DNA from: Curvibacter delicatus NBRC 14919
GTDB taxonomy: Bacteria > Pseudomonadota > Gammaproteobacteria > Burkholderiales > Burkholderiaceae_C
NCBI RefSeq assembly: GCF_001592265.1
Contig: NZ_BCWP01000007.1
Span: forward strand, 56,987-120,986
Length of the DNA stretch: 64,000 nt
Reading direction: 5' to 3'
The first letter of the stretch is position 1; each line of letters begins with the position of its first letter. Made by a program: the position numbers and the translations under genes. The notes under the pieces are model-generated. The model saw only the letters and a list, made by a program, of their open reading frames with translations. It was not told the origin of the DNA and ran no database searches. Positions 55,221 to 63,887 of this stretch are shown here, one piece after another.

Positions 55221-55224
55221 CCAC

Positions 55225-55285
55225 CCTCTAACTTCTCAGTCAAGCGCGGATTGCCTTCGGTATCCGCTTGCCTCAAACGTTGATG
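55225..55285 (+). other. attC-like structured region after the orphan membrane gene
   Basis: CTCTAAC, then TCAAGCGCGGAT, TGCCTTCGGT, ATCCGCTTG and CCTCAAACGTTGATGG. CAAGCG-GGAT and ATCC-CGCTTG pair as a stem with one bulge. Bases 55286-55346 up to the ppc stop hold nothing further that I can identify. Confidence 0.35.
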
Positions 55286-55346
55286 GTCTGCTTTTCCGAA
55301 TCGCCACAGACGGCTTTGGGTCGCAAGCGGCCATTAGGTCAATAAA

Positions 55347-58151
55347 TCAACCCGTATTCCTCAACCCCGCCGCAATCCCGTTGATCGAAATGTGAATGCC
55401 GCGCCGCACGCGCTCGTCGCTCTGGCCAGCGCGGTAGCGACGCATCAACTCCACCTGCAGGTGATGCAGCGGGTCGATGTAGGGGAAACGGTGGCGGATG
55501 GAGCGCTGCAGCGCGGCGTTGCCGGCCAGGCGTTGCTTTTCGCCGGTGAGTTGCGCCAGCGCCTGCACGGTGCGCTGCCATTCAGCTTCGATCTGCGTGA
55601 AGACTTTTTTGCGCAGTTTGCCGTCGCCCACTAGTTCGGCGTAGCGCGAGCCCAGCGCCAGATCGCTTTTGGCCAGCACCATGTCCATGTTGGACAGCAG
55701 CGTCTTGAAGAAGGGCCAGTTGCGGGCCATCTTTTGCAGCAGCGCCAGCCGCTCCTTGTGGCCTTTCGGCCCGTCGGCATTCAGAAAGTCTTCCACCGCC
55801 GAACCGAAGCCGTACCAGCCCGGCAATGTGAGGCGACATTGGCCCCAGCTGAAGCCCCAGGGAATGGCGCGCAGGTCTTCGATCTTCTGCGTTGCCTTGC
55901 GCGAGGCCGGGCGCGAGCCGATGTTGAGCTCAGCAATTTCGCGGATCGGTGTGGCGCCGAAGAAATAGTCGGCAAAACCGGCGGTGTCGTACACCAGCGC
56001 GCGATAGGCGGCCATGCTGGCGCGCGACAGCGCTTCCGCCGCCTGCAGGTAGGCCGTAGCCGCCGGTTTGGTGGGCTGCAGCAGGGTGGCTTCCAGCGTG
56101 GCGGCCACCAGCGTTTCCAGGTTGCGCCGGCCGATCTCCGGGTTGGCGTATTTGGAAGCGATCACTTCGCCCTGCTCGGTCAGACGGATCTGGCCGCGCA
56201 CCGTGCCGGGTGGCTGCGCCAGGATGGCCTGGTAGCTCGGGCCGCCGCCGCGGCCCACGGTGCCGCCTCGGCCATGGAACAGTCTGAGTTGAATGGGGGC
56301 CAACTCGTCAAAGAGTGCCACCAGCGCGATCTCGGTGCGGTAGAGCTCCCAGTTGCTGGTGAAGATGCCGCCGTCCTTGTTGCTGTCGGAGTAACCGAGC
56401 ATGACGTCCTGCTCAGCCCCGCTGCGCTGGACCATGGCGCGGATGCCGGGCAGGGCGTAGTAGTCGCGCATGATGGGCGCGGCGTTGCGAAGGTCTTCGA
56501 TGGTCTCGAACAGCGGCACCACGATCAGGTCGGTGGTGCAGGCCACATCGTCCAAGGTTCCGTGCAGCAGGCCCACTTCCTTTTGCAGCAGCAGCACCTC
56601 CAGCAGGTCGCTCACCGTTTCGGTGTGGCTGATGATGTAGTGGCGAATGGCCTGGGCGCCGAAGCGCTGGCGCAGCGTGCGCGCGGTCTCGAACACCGCC
56701 AGTTCGCTCTGCGTGTGGGCGCTGTAGCTGGCACCGACCACGCGCAAGGGGCGTGCATCGGCCAGCAGGCGCAGCAGCAGGGCGCGCTTGGCGTTCTCGT
56801 CCAAGCCAGCGTAGTGCGATTCAATGCGCGCCGTGGCCAGCAGTTCGGTGATCACTTCTTCGTGCTTGTCCGAGCTCTGGCGCAGGTCCAGTGTGGCGAG
56901 GTGGAAGCCGAACACGTCCACCGCACGCATCAGCGGGCGCAGGCGCTGCTGCGTCAGCGTGGCGCCGTGGCGCGACAGCAGCGAGGCTTCGATGGTGCGC
57001 AGGTCGGCCAGGAACTCGGCTGCGTTGCGGTAGGGGTTTTGCGGTGCCACGGCATGGCGGGTCGCTTCGCCGCCGGTGAGTGCGGTGAGGGTGGCGGCCA
57101 GGCGCGCGTAGATGCCGATCAGCGCGCGGCGGTAGGGCTCGTCCTGACGGTGCTCGCTGGTGTCGGGCGAGGCGTCGGCCAGCGCCTGCATCGCGGGGCT
57201 GCAGCCCACCAGCAGGCCGGAGAGCGACAGTTCGGCGCCCAGCAGGTGGACTTCGGTCAGGTAGAAGCGCAGCGCCACGTCGGCCTGCCGGCTCACGGCC
57301 TGCACCATGGTCTGCGCCGTGACGTTGGGATTGCCATCGCGGTCGCCGCCGATCCAGTGGCCCATGCGCAGGAAGCTGTGCACCGGCTGGTTGCCGAGCT
57401 CGCGTTCCAGCTCGGCATACAGGGCCGGGATTTCGCGCAGAAAGGTCGGTTCGTAATAGCTCAGCGCATTGTCGATCTCGTCGACCACGGTCAGCTTGCT
57501 GCTGCGCACCAGGCGGGTTTGCCACAGCTGCAGCACGCGGGCGCGCAACTGGGCTTCGTTGGCGGCCAGCTCGCGCGGCGTGAGCATGTCCTTCTTCGGG
57601 TCGACGCCGACAGCACGGGCCTTGATCTCGTCGCGCTGCGTCAGCAGGCGGGCGATGTCGCGCTCGGCGTCCAGGATGCTCTTGCGCTGCACTTCGGTCG
57701 GGTGCGCGGTGAGCACCGGCGAGAGGTAACTGTGCGCCAGCGTGTTGGCAATGGTCTTGGGGCCGATGCCGGCCCAGCGCAGGCGCGACAGCGCCACGTC
57801 GATGCTGCCTTCCTGCGAGTTGCCGGCGCGCTCATGGATGGCGCGGCGCCGGATGTGGTGCCGGTCCTCGGCCAGATTGGCCAGGTGGCTGAAGTAGGTG
57901 AAGGCGCGGATCACACTCACCGTCTGGTCGTCGCTCAAGCCCTTGAGCAGTTTCTTCAGCGTCTTGTCCGCGTCATGGTCGGCGTCGCGGCGGAAGGCGA
58001 CCGACAGTTTGCGTATCTGCTCGATCAACTCGAAGGCGGTCACGCCTTCCTGCTCGCGGATCACATCGCCAAGAATGCGGCCGAGCAGGCGGATGTCTTC
58101 CACCAGCGGGCGTTCGTTGTCTCTGCTTTTTCGGGCGCTGTCAGTTTTCAT
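55347..58151 (-). CDS. ppc: Phosphoenolpyruvate carboxylase
   Basis: A 934-residue enzyme that carboxylates PEP to oxaloacetate, refilling the TCA cycle. The catalytic His lies in [14 protein letters not shown], and the glycine-rich active-site loop is [40 protein letters not shown] is another fully conserved block, and the protein ends [11 protein letters not shown] as PEPC should. The ATG at 58151 gives [20 protein letters not shown]. It is divergent from hemC across 99 bases. The 825-codon frame on the opposite strand is a high-GC artefact. Confidence 0.96.
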   Translation of the reverse strand: MKTDSARKSRDNERPLVEDIRLLGRILGDVIREQEGVTAFELIEQIRKLSVAFRRDADHDADKTLKKLLKGLSDDQTVSVIRAFTYFSHLANLAEDRHHIRRRAIHERAGNSQEGSIDVALSRLRWAGIGPKTIANTLAHSYLSPVLTAHPTEVQRKSILDAERDIARLLTQRDEIKARAVGVDPKKDMLTPRELAANEAQLRARVLQLWQTRLVRSSKLTVVDEIDNALSYYEPTFLREIPALYAELERELGNQPVHSFLRMGHWIGGDRDGNPNVTAQTMVQAVSRQADVALRFYLTEVHLLGAELSLSGLLVGCSPAMQALADASPDTSEHRQDEPYRRALIGIYARLAATLTALTGGEATRHAVAPQNPYRNAAEFLADLRTIEASLLSRHGATLTQQRLRPLMRAVDVFGFHLATLDLRQSSDKHEEVITELLATARIESHYAGLDENAKRALLLRLLADARPLRVVGASYSAHTQSELAVFETARTLRQRFGAQAIRHYIISHTETVSDLLEVLLLQKEVGLLHGTLDDVACTTDLIVVPLFETIEDLRNAAPIMRDYYALPGIRAMVQRSGAEQDVMLGYSDSNKDGGIFTSNWELYRTEIALVALFDELAPIQLRLFHGRGGTVGRGGGPSYQAILAQPPGTVRGQIRLTEQGEVIASKYANPEIGRRNLETLVAATLEATLLQPTKPAATAYLQAAEALSRASMAAYRALVYDTAGFADYFFGATPIREIAELNIGSRPASRKATQKIEDLRAIPWGFSWGQCRLTLPGWYGFGSAVEDFLNADGPKGHKERLALLQKMARNWPFFKTLLSNMDMVLAKSDLALGSRYAELVGDGKLRKKVFTQIEAEWQRTVQALAQLTGEKQRLAGNAALQRSIRHRFPYIDPLHHLQVELMRRYRAGQSDERVRRGIHISINGIAAGLRNTG

Positions 58152-58250
58152 GCGGAGAGGGAGAAAGAGGGGGCGATGTGGCCCGGGGCTGAAGAACTTC
58201 GGCCATGCTAGCATCTTCAGTTCACTGAAGGATTACCAGCAGGTTACCAA

Positions 58251-59204
58251 TTGAGCAAGCCGATGAAACTGACCATTGCCACCCGAGAAAGCCGGCTTGC
58301 CCTGTGGCAAGCCGAGCACGTCAAGGCCCTGCTCGAACAGCACGGCCACCAGGTCACCCTGTTGGGCATGACGACCAAGGGCGACCAGATCCTCGACCGC
58401 TCGCTGAGCAAGGTCGGCGGCAAGGGCCTGTTCGTCAAGGAACTCGAAGTCGCGCTGGAAGAAGGCCGCGCCGACCTGGCCGTGCATTCACTGAAAGACG
58501 TGCCGATGGAGCTGCCCGAAGGCTTTGCCTTGGCCTGCGTCATGGAGCGTGAAGACCCGCACGACGCTTTTGTCTCTCCCCGCTACGCCAGCCTGGCGGC
58601 GCTGCCGCAGGGCGCCGTGGTCGGTACCTCCAGCCTGCGCCGCGTGGCGCTGCTGCGCGCGCTGCGCCCGGACCTGAAGATCGAACCACTGCGCGGCAAC
58701 CTCGACACCCGCTTACGCAAGCTCGATGACGGCCAGTACGACGCCATCGTGCTGGCCGCGGCCGGCCTCAAGCGCCTGGGGCTGGAAAGCCGCATCCGCG
58801 CCGTGTTCGCGCCGGGCGAGATGCTGCCGGCAGCCGGCCAGGGCGCGCTGGGGATTGAAATCCGCAGCGACCGCACAGATGTTCAGCAGGCGCTGGCGCC
58901 GCTGGTGCACCAGATCACCTGGCTGCGGGTGGCGGCCGAGCGCGCCGTGAGCCGCGCCATGGGCGGCAGCTGTTCCATGCCGCTGGCCGCGTTTGCCCGG
59001 TTGCAGGGCGAGCAATTGCAGATTGAAGCCGCCTGGGGTGATCCGGAAGGCCGGGTGGCCCTGGTGCGCTCCCATGCCACAGCCGTGGTCGCCGACCTCG
59101 CCGCCGCCGCAACCCTGGGTGAACAGGTGGCGGCCGATCTCAAGGCCGGGGTGCAGCGTGTCGGCGGTTCGCTGACGATCGACCACACACCGGACGCCGA
59201 CTGA
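58251..59204 (+). CDS. hemC: Hydroxymethylbilane synthase (porphobilinogen deaminase)
   Basis: About 317 residues. It polymerises four porphobilinogens to hydroxymethylbilane. The dipyrromethane cofactor Cys lies in [14 protein letters not shown] (Cys241). [20 protein letters not shown] and [13 protein letters not shown], plus the Arg-rich [11 protein letters not shown], are standard. The start is either TTG 58251 (AGG eight bases upstream) or ATG 58263 (MKLTIATRE). It opens the hemC-hemD-hemX-hemY operon; hemD starts three bases after the stop. Confidence 0.94.
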   Translation: MSKPMKLTIATRESRLALWQAEHVKALLEQHGHQVTLLGMTTKGDQILDRSLSKVGGKGLFVKELEVALEEGRADLAVHSLKDVPMELPEGFALACVMEREDPHDAFVSPRYASLAALPQGAVVGTSSLRRVALLRALRPDLKIEPLRGNLDTRLRKLDDGQYDAIVLAAAGLKRLGLESRIRAVFAPGEMLPAAGQGALGIEIRSDRTDVQQALAPLVHQITWLRVAAERAVSRAMGGSCSMPLAAFARLQGEQLQIEAAWGDPEGRVALVRSHATAVVADLAAAATLGEQVAADLKAGVQRVGGSLTIDHTPDAD

Positions 59205-59206
59205 GC

Positions 59207-60007
59207 ATGCGTGTCATCGTGACCCGGCCGCCGCGCGAGGCGCAGGACTGGGTGCATGAACTCGCCCAGGCCGGTCTGTCGGCCCAGGCCCTGCCGTTGA
59301 TCGACATCCTGCCGGCCCCTGATGCCGCAGGTCTGGCGCGTGTCTGGCAGCAGTTGGGCGATGGGGCGTATGCCAGTGTGATGTTTGTCAGCGCCAATGC
59401 GGTGGCTGGTTTTTTTGCATCAAATTCGGCCAATTCCCTTGTCTTTGCTGCGCCATCAGCTATCAAAACAAGAGCGTGGGCGCCCGGCCCCGGCACGGCC
59501 AAGGCCTTGTTGCAGGCGGGTGTGGCGCCTGAGCGCATTGACGCGCCGGCCCGCGAGGCGGCGCAGTTCGATTCCGAAGCCCTGTGGCAGGTGGTTGGCC
59601 CGCAGGTGAAACCGGGACACCAAGTGCTGATCGTGCGCGGTGGCGATGCGCAGGATGCCGTGAATGTTTCCGGCAACGGCCGCGACTGGCTGGCCCAGCG
59701 CCTGGCCGACGTGGGGGCCAGGGCCGAGTTCGTCGTGGCCTACCAGCGGGCCCGGCCGCAGTTCGATGCGGCACAGCGGCAGCTTGCGACCGAGGCCGCC
59801 GGTGACGGCTCGGTCTGGCTGTTCAGCAGCAGCGAAGCCGTGCGCAACCTGCAGGCCTGTCTGCCGGGTCAAAGCTGGCATGCGGCGCGGGCCGTGGCCA
59901 CCCACCCGCGCATTGCGGCGGCGGCCCGGGAGGCCGGCTTTGGTGTGGTGTGCGAGTCACGGCCGGCCTTGGCTGATGTCAAGGCCTCGATAGAATCGCT
60001 GCAATGA
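59207..60007 (+). CDS. hemD: Uroporphyrinogen-III synthase
   Basis: A 266-residue enzyme that closes hydroxymethylbilane to uroporphyrinogen III. The sequence is as weakly conserved as usual: MRVIVTRPPREAQDWVHELA, FVSANAVAGFFA, GPGTAKALLQAG, VLIVRGGDAQDAV and LFSSSEAVRNL. Residues about 72-90 (SNSANSLVFAAPSAIKTRAW) are encoded by a GCTAT...ATAGC repeat copy placed between two conserved blocks. It lies between hemC and hemX with a four-base overlap on the latter. Confidence 0.92.
   Translation: MRVIVTRPPREAQDWVHELAQAGLSAQALPLIDILPAPDAAGLARVWQQLGDGAYASVMFVSANAVAGFFASNSANSLVFAAPSAIKTRAWAPGPGTAKALLQAGVAPERIDAPAREAAQFDSEALWQVVGPQVKPGHQVLIVRGGDAQDAVNVSGNGRDWLAQRLADVGARAEFVVAYQRARPQFDAAQRQLATEAAGDGSVWLFSSSEAVRNLQACLPGQSWHAARAVATHPRIAAAAREAGFGVVCESRPALADVKASIESLQ
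59421..59476 (-). repeat. GCTAT...ATAGC family repeat inside hemD
   Basis: Read on the minus strand: GCTCTTGTTTTGATAGCTGA then TGGCGCAGCAAAGACAAGG and GAATTGGCC. The order GCTnnTGTTTTGATAGCTG-TGGCGC is the family core. It encodes about 19 residues between conserved parts of HemD. Confidence 0.6.
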
Positions 60008-61095
60008 ACCCCGAGTCGAATGTTGAATCTTCTGCGTCCACCGCTGCAGCCTCTGCCACGGAACCCGTGACACCCGTGGCGGCGTCTGCGCCGCAGAAGA
60101 CCACCCCCGCTGTGGCGCGCTCCCTGGTGCTGACGCTCGGCGCCGTCGCGTTGCTGGCCTTGCTGCTCAGCGTCTTGCTGTGGCAACGCCTGTCGGCCAC
60201 CCAGGAGCAGCTGGCGCGCCAGAGCGCCGATTCCGGGGCCCATGCGGTCGAGGCGCGCACCATGGCGCGCCAGGCGCAAGACCAGACGCGCGAACTGGCA
60301 GCCCGCCTCGCCGTGATGGAGGCGCGCCTGAGCGAGGTGGCGCTGCAGCGCACCCAGCTGGAAGAACTGATGCAGAGCCTGTCGCGCTCGCGTGACGAGA
60401 ACCTGGTGGTCGACATCGAGTCGTCCATCCGGCTGGCGCAGCAGCAGGCGCAACTCACCGGCAGTGTCGAGCCGCTGCTGGCCGCGCTCAAGACCGCGGA
60501 GCAGCGCGTGACGCGTGCCGCCCAGCCGCGCCTGACGCCACTGCAGCGCGCCATTGCGCGCGACGTGGCGCGCATCAAGGCCACCACCGTGAGCGACACG
60601 CCGGCATTGCTGGTCAAGATGGACGAACTGGTGCGCCTGGCCGATGAATTGCCGCTGGCCAATGCCGTGGCCGCAGCGTCTGCCACCGGCAAGGTGGCGG
60701 CCCTGAAACCGCGCCGCGAGGACAGTGTTGCCAGCTGGTGGCAGCGCAGCCTGCAGCTGGTGGTTGACGAGCTGCGCAGCCTGGTGCGCGTGAGCCGCGT
60801 CGAGCAGCCGGAAGCCGCACTGCTGTCGCCGGACCAGTCCTTCTTCCTGCGCGAGAACTTCAAGCTCAAGCTGCTCAATGCCCGCCTGGGCCTGCTGTCG
60901 CGCCAGCTCGAATCGGCCCGCGCCGATCTGGGCTCGGCCGCCGCCACGCTCAACAAGTATTTCGATGCCAGCTCGCGCAAGACGCAGGCGGCGGCCAGCC
61001 TGCTGCAGCAGATGCAGGGCCAGATGAAAACGCTGGAGCTGCCGCGCGTTGACGAGACCCTGGCCGCGCTGGCAACCGCAGCGGCAGGCAGGTAA
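60004..61095 (+). CDS. hemX: HemX-like protein (uroporphyrinogen-III C-methyltransferase-related, inactive type)
   Basis: 363 residues: a Ser/Ala/Pro-rich N-terminal tail (1-38), one membrane helix (about 39-61), then a long helical and coiled-coil region (ATQEQLARQSADSGAHAVEA; MEARLSEVALQRTQLEELMQ) and the HemX domain with SVASWWQRSLQLVVDELRSL. It has no SAM-binding methyltransferase motif despite the usual label. It is thought to assist haem synthesis at the membrane. It overlaps hemD by four bases and is followed by hemY after two bases. Confidence 0.9.
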   Translation: MNPESNVESSASTAAASATEPVTPVAASAPQKTTPAVARSLVLTLGAVALLALLLSVLLWQRLSATQEQLARQSADSGAHAVEARTMARQAQDQTRELAARLAVMEARLSEVALQRTQLEELMQSLSRSRDENLVVDIESSIRLAQQQAQLTGSVEPLLAALKTAEQRVTRAAQPRLTPLQRAIARDVARIKATTVSDTPALLVKMDELVRLADELPLANAVAAASATGKVAALKPRREDSVASWWQRSLQLVVDELRSLVRVSRVEQPEAALLSPDQSFFLRENFKLKLLNARLGLLSRQLESARADLGSAAATLNKYFDASSRKTQAAASLLQQMQGQMKTLELPRVDETLAALATAAAGR

Positions 61096-61097
61096 GC

Positions 61098-62381
61098 ATG
61101 CGCGCCATTCTCTGGTTTTTTGGCCTGTTTGCCATTGCGGTGGCGACAGCTTTGTTCGCCGGCAACAACCAGGGCACGGTCACCGTGTTCTGGCCGCCTT
61201 ACCGCATCGACCTCTCGCTCAACCTGGTGCTGCTGACCTTGCTGGGCGTGTTCTTTGTGATGTATGTGGCCCTGCGCGCGCTGGCGGTGCTGCTGTCCTT
61301 GCCGGGCGAGGCACGGCGCTGGCGCATCCAGCATCAGGAACGCGCCATGCAGGTCGGCCTGATCGATTCGTTGTCCCACCTGGCGGCCGGCCGCTTCATC
61401 CGCGCCCGCAAGGCGGCTGAAGGTGTGCTGGAGCAGGAGCGGGCGCTGGCCGGCAGTGAGCAGGCCCTGCCTTATGGCGCCCGGCTGCGGGCCGTGGCAC
61501 ACCTGCTGGCCGCCGAGAGCACCCATGCCCTGCAGGACAAGACGGCGCGTGACGAACACGTGCGCCAGGCGCTGGACCTGCCGCATACCTCGCGCCGCGA
61601 GGAACAGGAATTGCGTGAAGGCCTGCAGCTGCGTGCGGCACGCTGGGCGTTTGACGACCGTGATGTGCAGGCCGCTCTCCAGCGGCTGGACGAATTGCCG
61701 CAAGGCGTGGCCCGGCGTACCCTGGCCCTGCGCCTGCGCTTCAGGGTCGCGCGGTTGGCCCGGCGCACGCAGGTGGCACTGGAGACAGCGCGTTTGCTGG
61801 CCAAGCACCGCGCGTTCTCCGAGGCGGCAGCGCGCAGCATCGTGCGCGGGCTGGCGATGGAGCTGGTGCAGGCGGCGCACGATCCGGCGCAACTGAACAA
61901 GGCCTGGGGCCAGCTGGATGCCAGCGAGCGCAGCATGCCCGAGGTGGCCATCCTGGCCGCCGAGCGCCTGCTCTTCCTGGGCGGCCAGGTGAGCGTGGTC
62001 CAGCAGTGGCTGCTGCCGGTCTGGGAGCAGATGGTCAAGCCGGACACGGCCCTCGTGCCGGAGCAGCGCATGCGGCTGGTGCAGGTGCTGGAGCGGAGTT
62101 TTGCCCAGGTGGAAGGCACGCCGGACGCCGCCTGGCTGACGCGCATCGAGACCGCGCAGATGGGCAATCCGCGCGATCCCATGCTGCAGTACCTGGCCGG
62201 GGTGGCCTGCATGCGTCTGAGCCTGTGGGGCAAAGCGCAGCTTCTGCTGCGGCAGTCGCTGGCCCAGCTGCGCGAGCCGACGTTGCGGCGCAGCGCCTGG
62301 CGTGCCCTGGCCCAGCTGGCCGAGCAGCGCGAGGATGCCGCGGCTGCCGCCGAAGCCTGGCGCAACGCCGCAAAAGAGTGA
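61098..62381 (+). CDS. hemY: HemY-like haem-biosynthesis-associated TPR protein
   Basis: A 427-residue inner-membrane protein with two helices at the N-terminus (IAVATALFAGNNQGTVTVFW follows the first; LVLLTLLGVFFVMYVALRAL is the second) and a large TPR-like helical domain. The HemY_N block (IQHQERAMQVGLIDSLSHLA; AGRFIRARKAAEGVLEQE) is clear. It is unrelated to protoporphyrinogen oxidase, also called HemY in Bacillus. It is the last gene of the hem operon, with the GGDEF-like gene 31 bases further on. Confidence 0.9.
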   Translation: MRAILWFFGLFAIAVATALFAGNNQGTVTVFWPPYRIDLSLNLVLLTLLGVFFVMYVALRALAVLLSLPGEARRWRIQHQERAMQVGLIDSLSHLAAGRFIRARKAAEGVLEQERALAGSEQALPYGARLRAVAHLLAAESTHALQDKTARDEHVRQALDLPHTSRREEQELREGLQLRAARWAFDDRDVQAALQRLDELPQGVARRTLALRLRFRVARLARRTQVALETARLLAKHRAFSEAAARSIVRGLAMELVQAAHDPAQLNKAWGQLDASERSMPEVAILAAERLLFLGGQVSVVQQWLLPVWEQMVKPDTALVPEQRMRLVQVLERSFAQVEGTPDAAWLTRIETAQMGNPRDPMLQYLAGVACMRLSLWGKAQLLLRQSLAQLREPTLRRSAWRALAQLAEQREDAAAAAEAWRNAAKE

Positions 62382-62412
62382 CGATCCGGCGGTTCCCCGC
62401 TATCATGGGTTC

Positions 62413-63489
62413 ATGGCGACCCTGACCGAACACCTCATCAAGCTGACCGATCACCGGGATCGTGACCTGCTGGAATTGACGCTGGCAAAGGCACTGATCG
62501 ATCTGGTTTCCATCGACCGTGTGCTGATTGCGCGCGTGACCAGTGAAGACGGCGTCAAACGCTGGCTCGATGTGGTCTCGCTCGACGCCCGCGGCGGCGG
62601 CAAGGTGGTGGACCCGTTGCGCATCGATGTCAGTCGTCTGCCGCGGCTGGAAGATGCCGCAGACCGGTTGCGCTGCATCCAGACCGGTGAACGGGTCGAA
62701 GTGGCCTGGGCCGGTGAAAACGGCCCGCGCAAGACTTACTTCCCGTTGTTCTCCGATGCGCGGGGCGATGACGCGCAGGGCGTGCTCGAAATCCATTCAC
62801 CCACCGCCCTGAGCGAGGACGACCTGGCGACCATTGGCCAGCTGCACCACATCTACCGCAACATGTTTGCATTGCTGGCCTACAGCGACCGTGATGCATT
62901 GACCGGCCTGCTCAACCGCAAATCGCTGGACGACGCCTTCTACAGCGCCGTGCTGGAAGAACTCGATGGCACCACCGATGACAGCAAGAACGCGCCGGCG
63001 CCTCACGGTGTGGGCCGGGAGCGGCGCCACCGTGTGCCGCCCAATTACTGGCTGGGCACCATGGTCATCGACAACTTTCCCTTGTTGAGCGACAAGCATG
63101 GCCATCTCATCATGGAAGAGGTTACGCTGTTGGTGGCGCGCCTCATGAACAGCACCTTCCGGGCGCACGACCGGCTCTACCGTTTCGGTGGAGACCAGTT
63201 TGCGGCCCTCTTCCATTGCCCCGACGAGGCGCTGGCCTTCGGCGCTTTCGAGCGCATGCGGGCCAATGTGGAGAAATTCAACTTTCCGCAGGTCGGCCGC
63301 GTGACCATCTGCGCCGGCTTCACGCGCATCCTGGCCGACGATTCCCCCAGCACCGCGCTGGAGCGCGCCGAACAGGCGGTCGATTACGCGCAGAAGAATG
63401 GCCGCGACAAGGTGTGCAGCCATCTGGATCTGGTGCGGCGTGGGTTCTTTGGCGAGGTGGTTCGTACAGGGGCGGTTGATATCTTCTGA
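62413..63489 (+). CDS. GAF-like / degenerate GGDEF (GGDQF) domain protein
   Basis: 358 residues. The N-terminal 165 residues look like a GAF-type sensing domain (LVSIDRVLIARVTSEDG; KTYFPLFSDARGDDAQGVLE). The diguanylate-cyclase-like domain starts at DRDALTGLLNRKSLDDAFYS. Its active-site motif reads GGDQF (about 259-263) where catalytic enzymes have GG(D/E)EF. The product-binding I-site RxxD (RAHD) is kept five residues before it. It may be a c-di-GMP-binding effector rather than a synthase. Alternatively, it retains low activity. It follows hemY by 31 bases and is closed by a strong terminator. Confidence 0.88.
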   Translation: MATLTEHLIKLTDHRDRDLLELTLAKALIDLVSIDRVLIARVTSEDGVKRWLDVVSLDARGGGKVVDPLRIDVSRLPRLEDAADRLRCIQTGERVEVAWAGENGPRKTYFPLFSDARGDDAQGVLEIHSPTALSEDDLATIGQLHHIYRNMFALLAYSDRDALTGLLNRKSLDDAFYSAVLEELDGTTDDSKNAPAPHGVGRERRHRVPPNYWLGTMVIDNFPLLSDKHGHLIMEEVTLLVARLMNSTFRAHDRLYRFGGDQFAALFHCPDEALAFGAFERMRANVEKFNFPQVGRVTICAGFTRILADDSPSTALERAEQAVDYAQKNGRDKVCSHLDLVRRGFFGEVVRTGAVDIF

Positions 63490-63510
63490 GGTTCCTTACG
63501 TGTTGCATGG

Positions 63511-63537
63511 AAAGGCCCGCTTCTTGCGGGCCTTTTT
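63511..63537 (+). terminator. Rho-independent terminator after the GGDQF gene
   Basis: AAAGGCCCGC / GCGGGCCTTT with the loop TTCTT, followed by a T-run. It begins 22 bases after the stop and probably ends the hemC-to-GGDQF transcript. Confidence 0.9.
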
Positions 63538-63569
63538 GCTTTCAAAGCCTTTGGTTCGTTGCGCCAAAT

Positions 63570-63617
63570 GCTATTGAATTTGTAGCGTTTGGCTGAGTAT
63601 CTGGCAAGGATGATGTG
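63570..63617 (+). repeat. GCTAT...ATAGC family repeat, right-end copy
   Basis: GCTATTGAATTTGTAGCGTT is followed by TGGCTGAGTATCTGGCAAGG and ATGATG. It has the same TTGAATTTGTAGC core as other copies and lies in intergenic DNA directly before another repeat. Confidence 0.55.
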
Positions 63618-63644
63618 TCGGGATATGCGCCCGACAGCGCAGTA

Positions 63645-63835
63645 ACTTTCTCTTGCTTGCCCAAGAGAAAGTCACCAAAGAGAAGGGCAGCCGAAGTCAG
63701 GGCCGCTGCGCGGTTCCTTGCGCTGCTCGCATCAGCCGGGGTCGGGCTGAACTCGCTGCGCTCAAACAACGCCCGCCCTGATCCGCCCGCTGCTGCGCTG
63801 CTCAGCCCTGCCACACGGCATAGGAATCCAAACTA
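63645..63835. repeat. Comamonadaceae-type intergenic repeat block
   Basis: It begins with a perfect 11-base inverted repeat ACTTTCTCTTG / CAAGAGAAAGT (63645-63655 and 63662-63672, loop CTTGCC). AGAAGGGCAGCCGAAGTCAG follows, then a GC-rich stretch with many short inverted pieces. The AGAAGG...CCGAAGTCAG part recurs near 770-800. No supportable gene lies in 63538-64000. Confidence 0.6.
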
Positions 63836-63860
63836 CCGGGAACCAACAGCCATAACCTCA

Positions 63861-63886
63861 CAAGGACGCGCCATGGCGCGTCCTTG
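63861..63886. repeat. Perfect 26-base palindrome
   Basis: The half-site CAAGGACGCGCCA is followed directly by its exact reverse complement, with no spacer. It is followed by TTGTCTT. It may be a hairpin terminator for a gene beyond the window or part of the adjacent repeat block. Confidence 0.8.
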
Positions 63887-63887
63887 T

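Larger units (their letters stand above)
54790..55285 (+). mobile_element. Candidate stand-alone integron-type gene cassette 2
   Basis: GTTAGAC (54790-54796, fitting GTTRRRY) precedes a low-GC orphan ORF. Its stop is followed by CTCTAAC, a hairpin (TCAAGCGCGGAT ... ATCCGCTTG) and CTCAAACGTTGATGG, an attC-like order. The terminal core GTTGATG departs from GTTRRRY at its last two bases. No integrase lies nearby. The end sequence CAAACGTTGA resembles CGAACGTTGA at the end of candidate cassette 1. Confidence 0.28.

Noticed and set aside
54781..55224. 147-codon minus-strand ORF opposite the orphan membrane gene
   Set aside because: The plus-strand reading has coherent membrane helices and a charged start; this one has neither. 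It remains possible because the island has no homology I can name.
55734..58211. 825-codon plus-strand ORF across ppc
   Set aside because: Antisense to a complete PEP carboxylase; composition is His/Gln/Ala/Gly-rich without motifs.
59979..61892. 637-codon minus-strand ORF across hemX/hemY
   Set aside because: Antisense to two good genes in a conserved operon; Ser/Arg-rich shadow.
63542..63814. 90-codon minus-strand ORF at the right end
   Set aside because: Lies wholly in intergenic repeats; contains fragments such as ALFERSEFS that commonly arise from repeat DNA.
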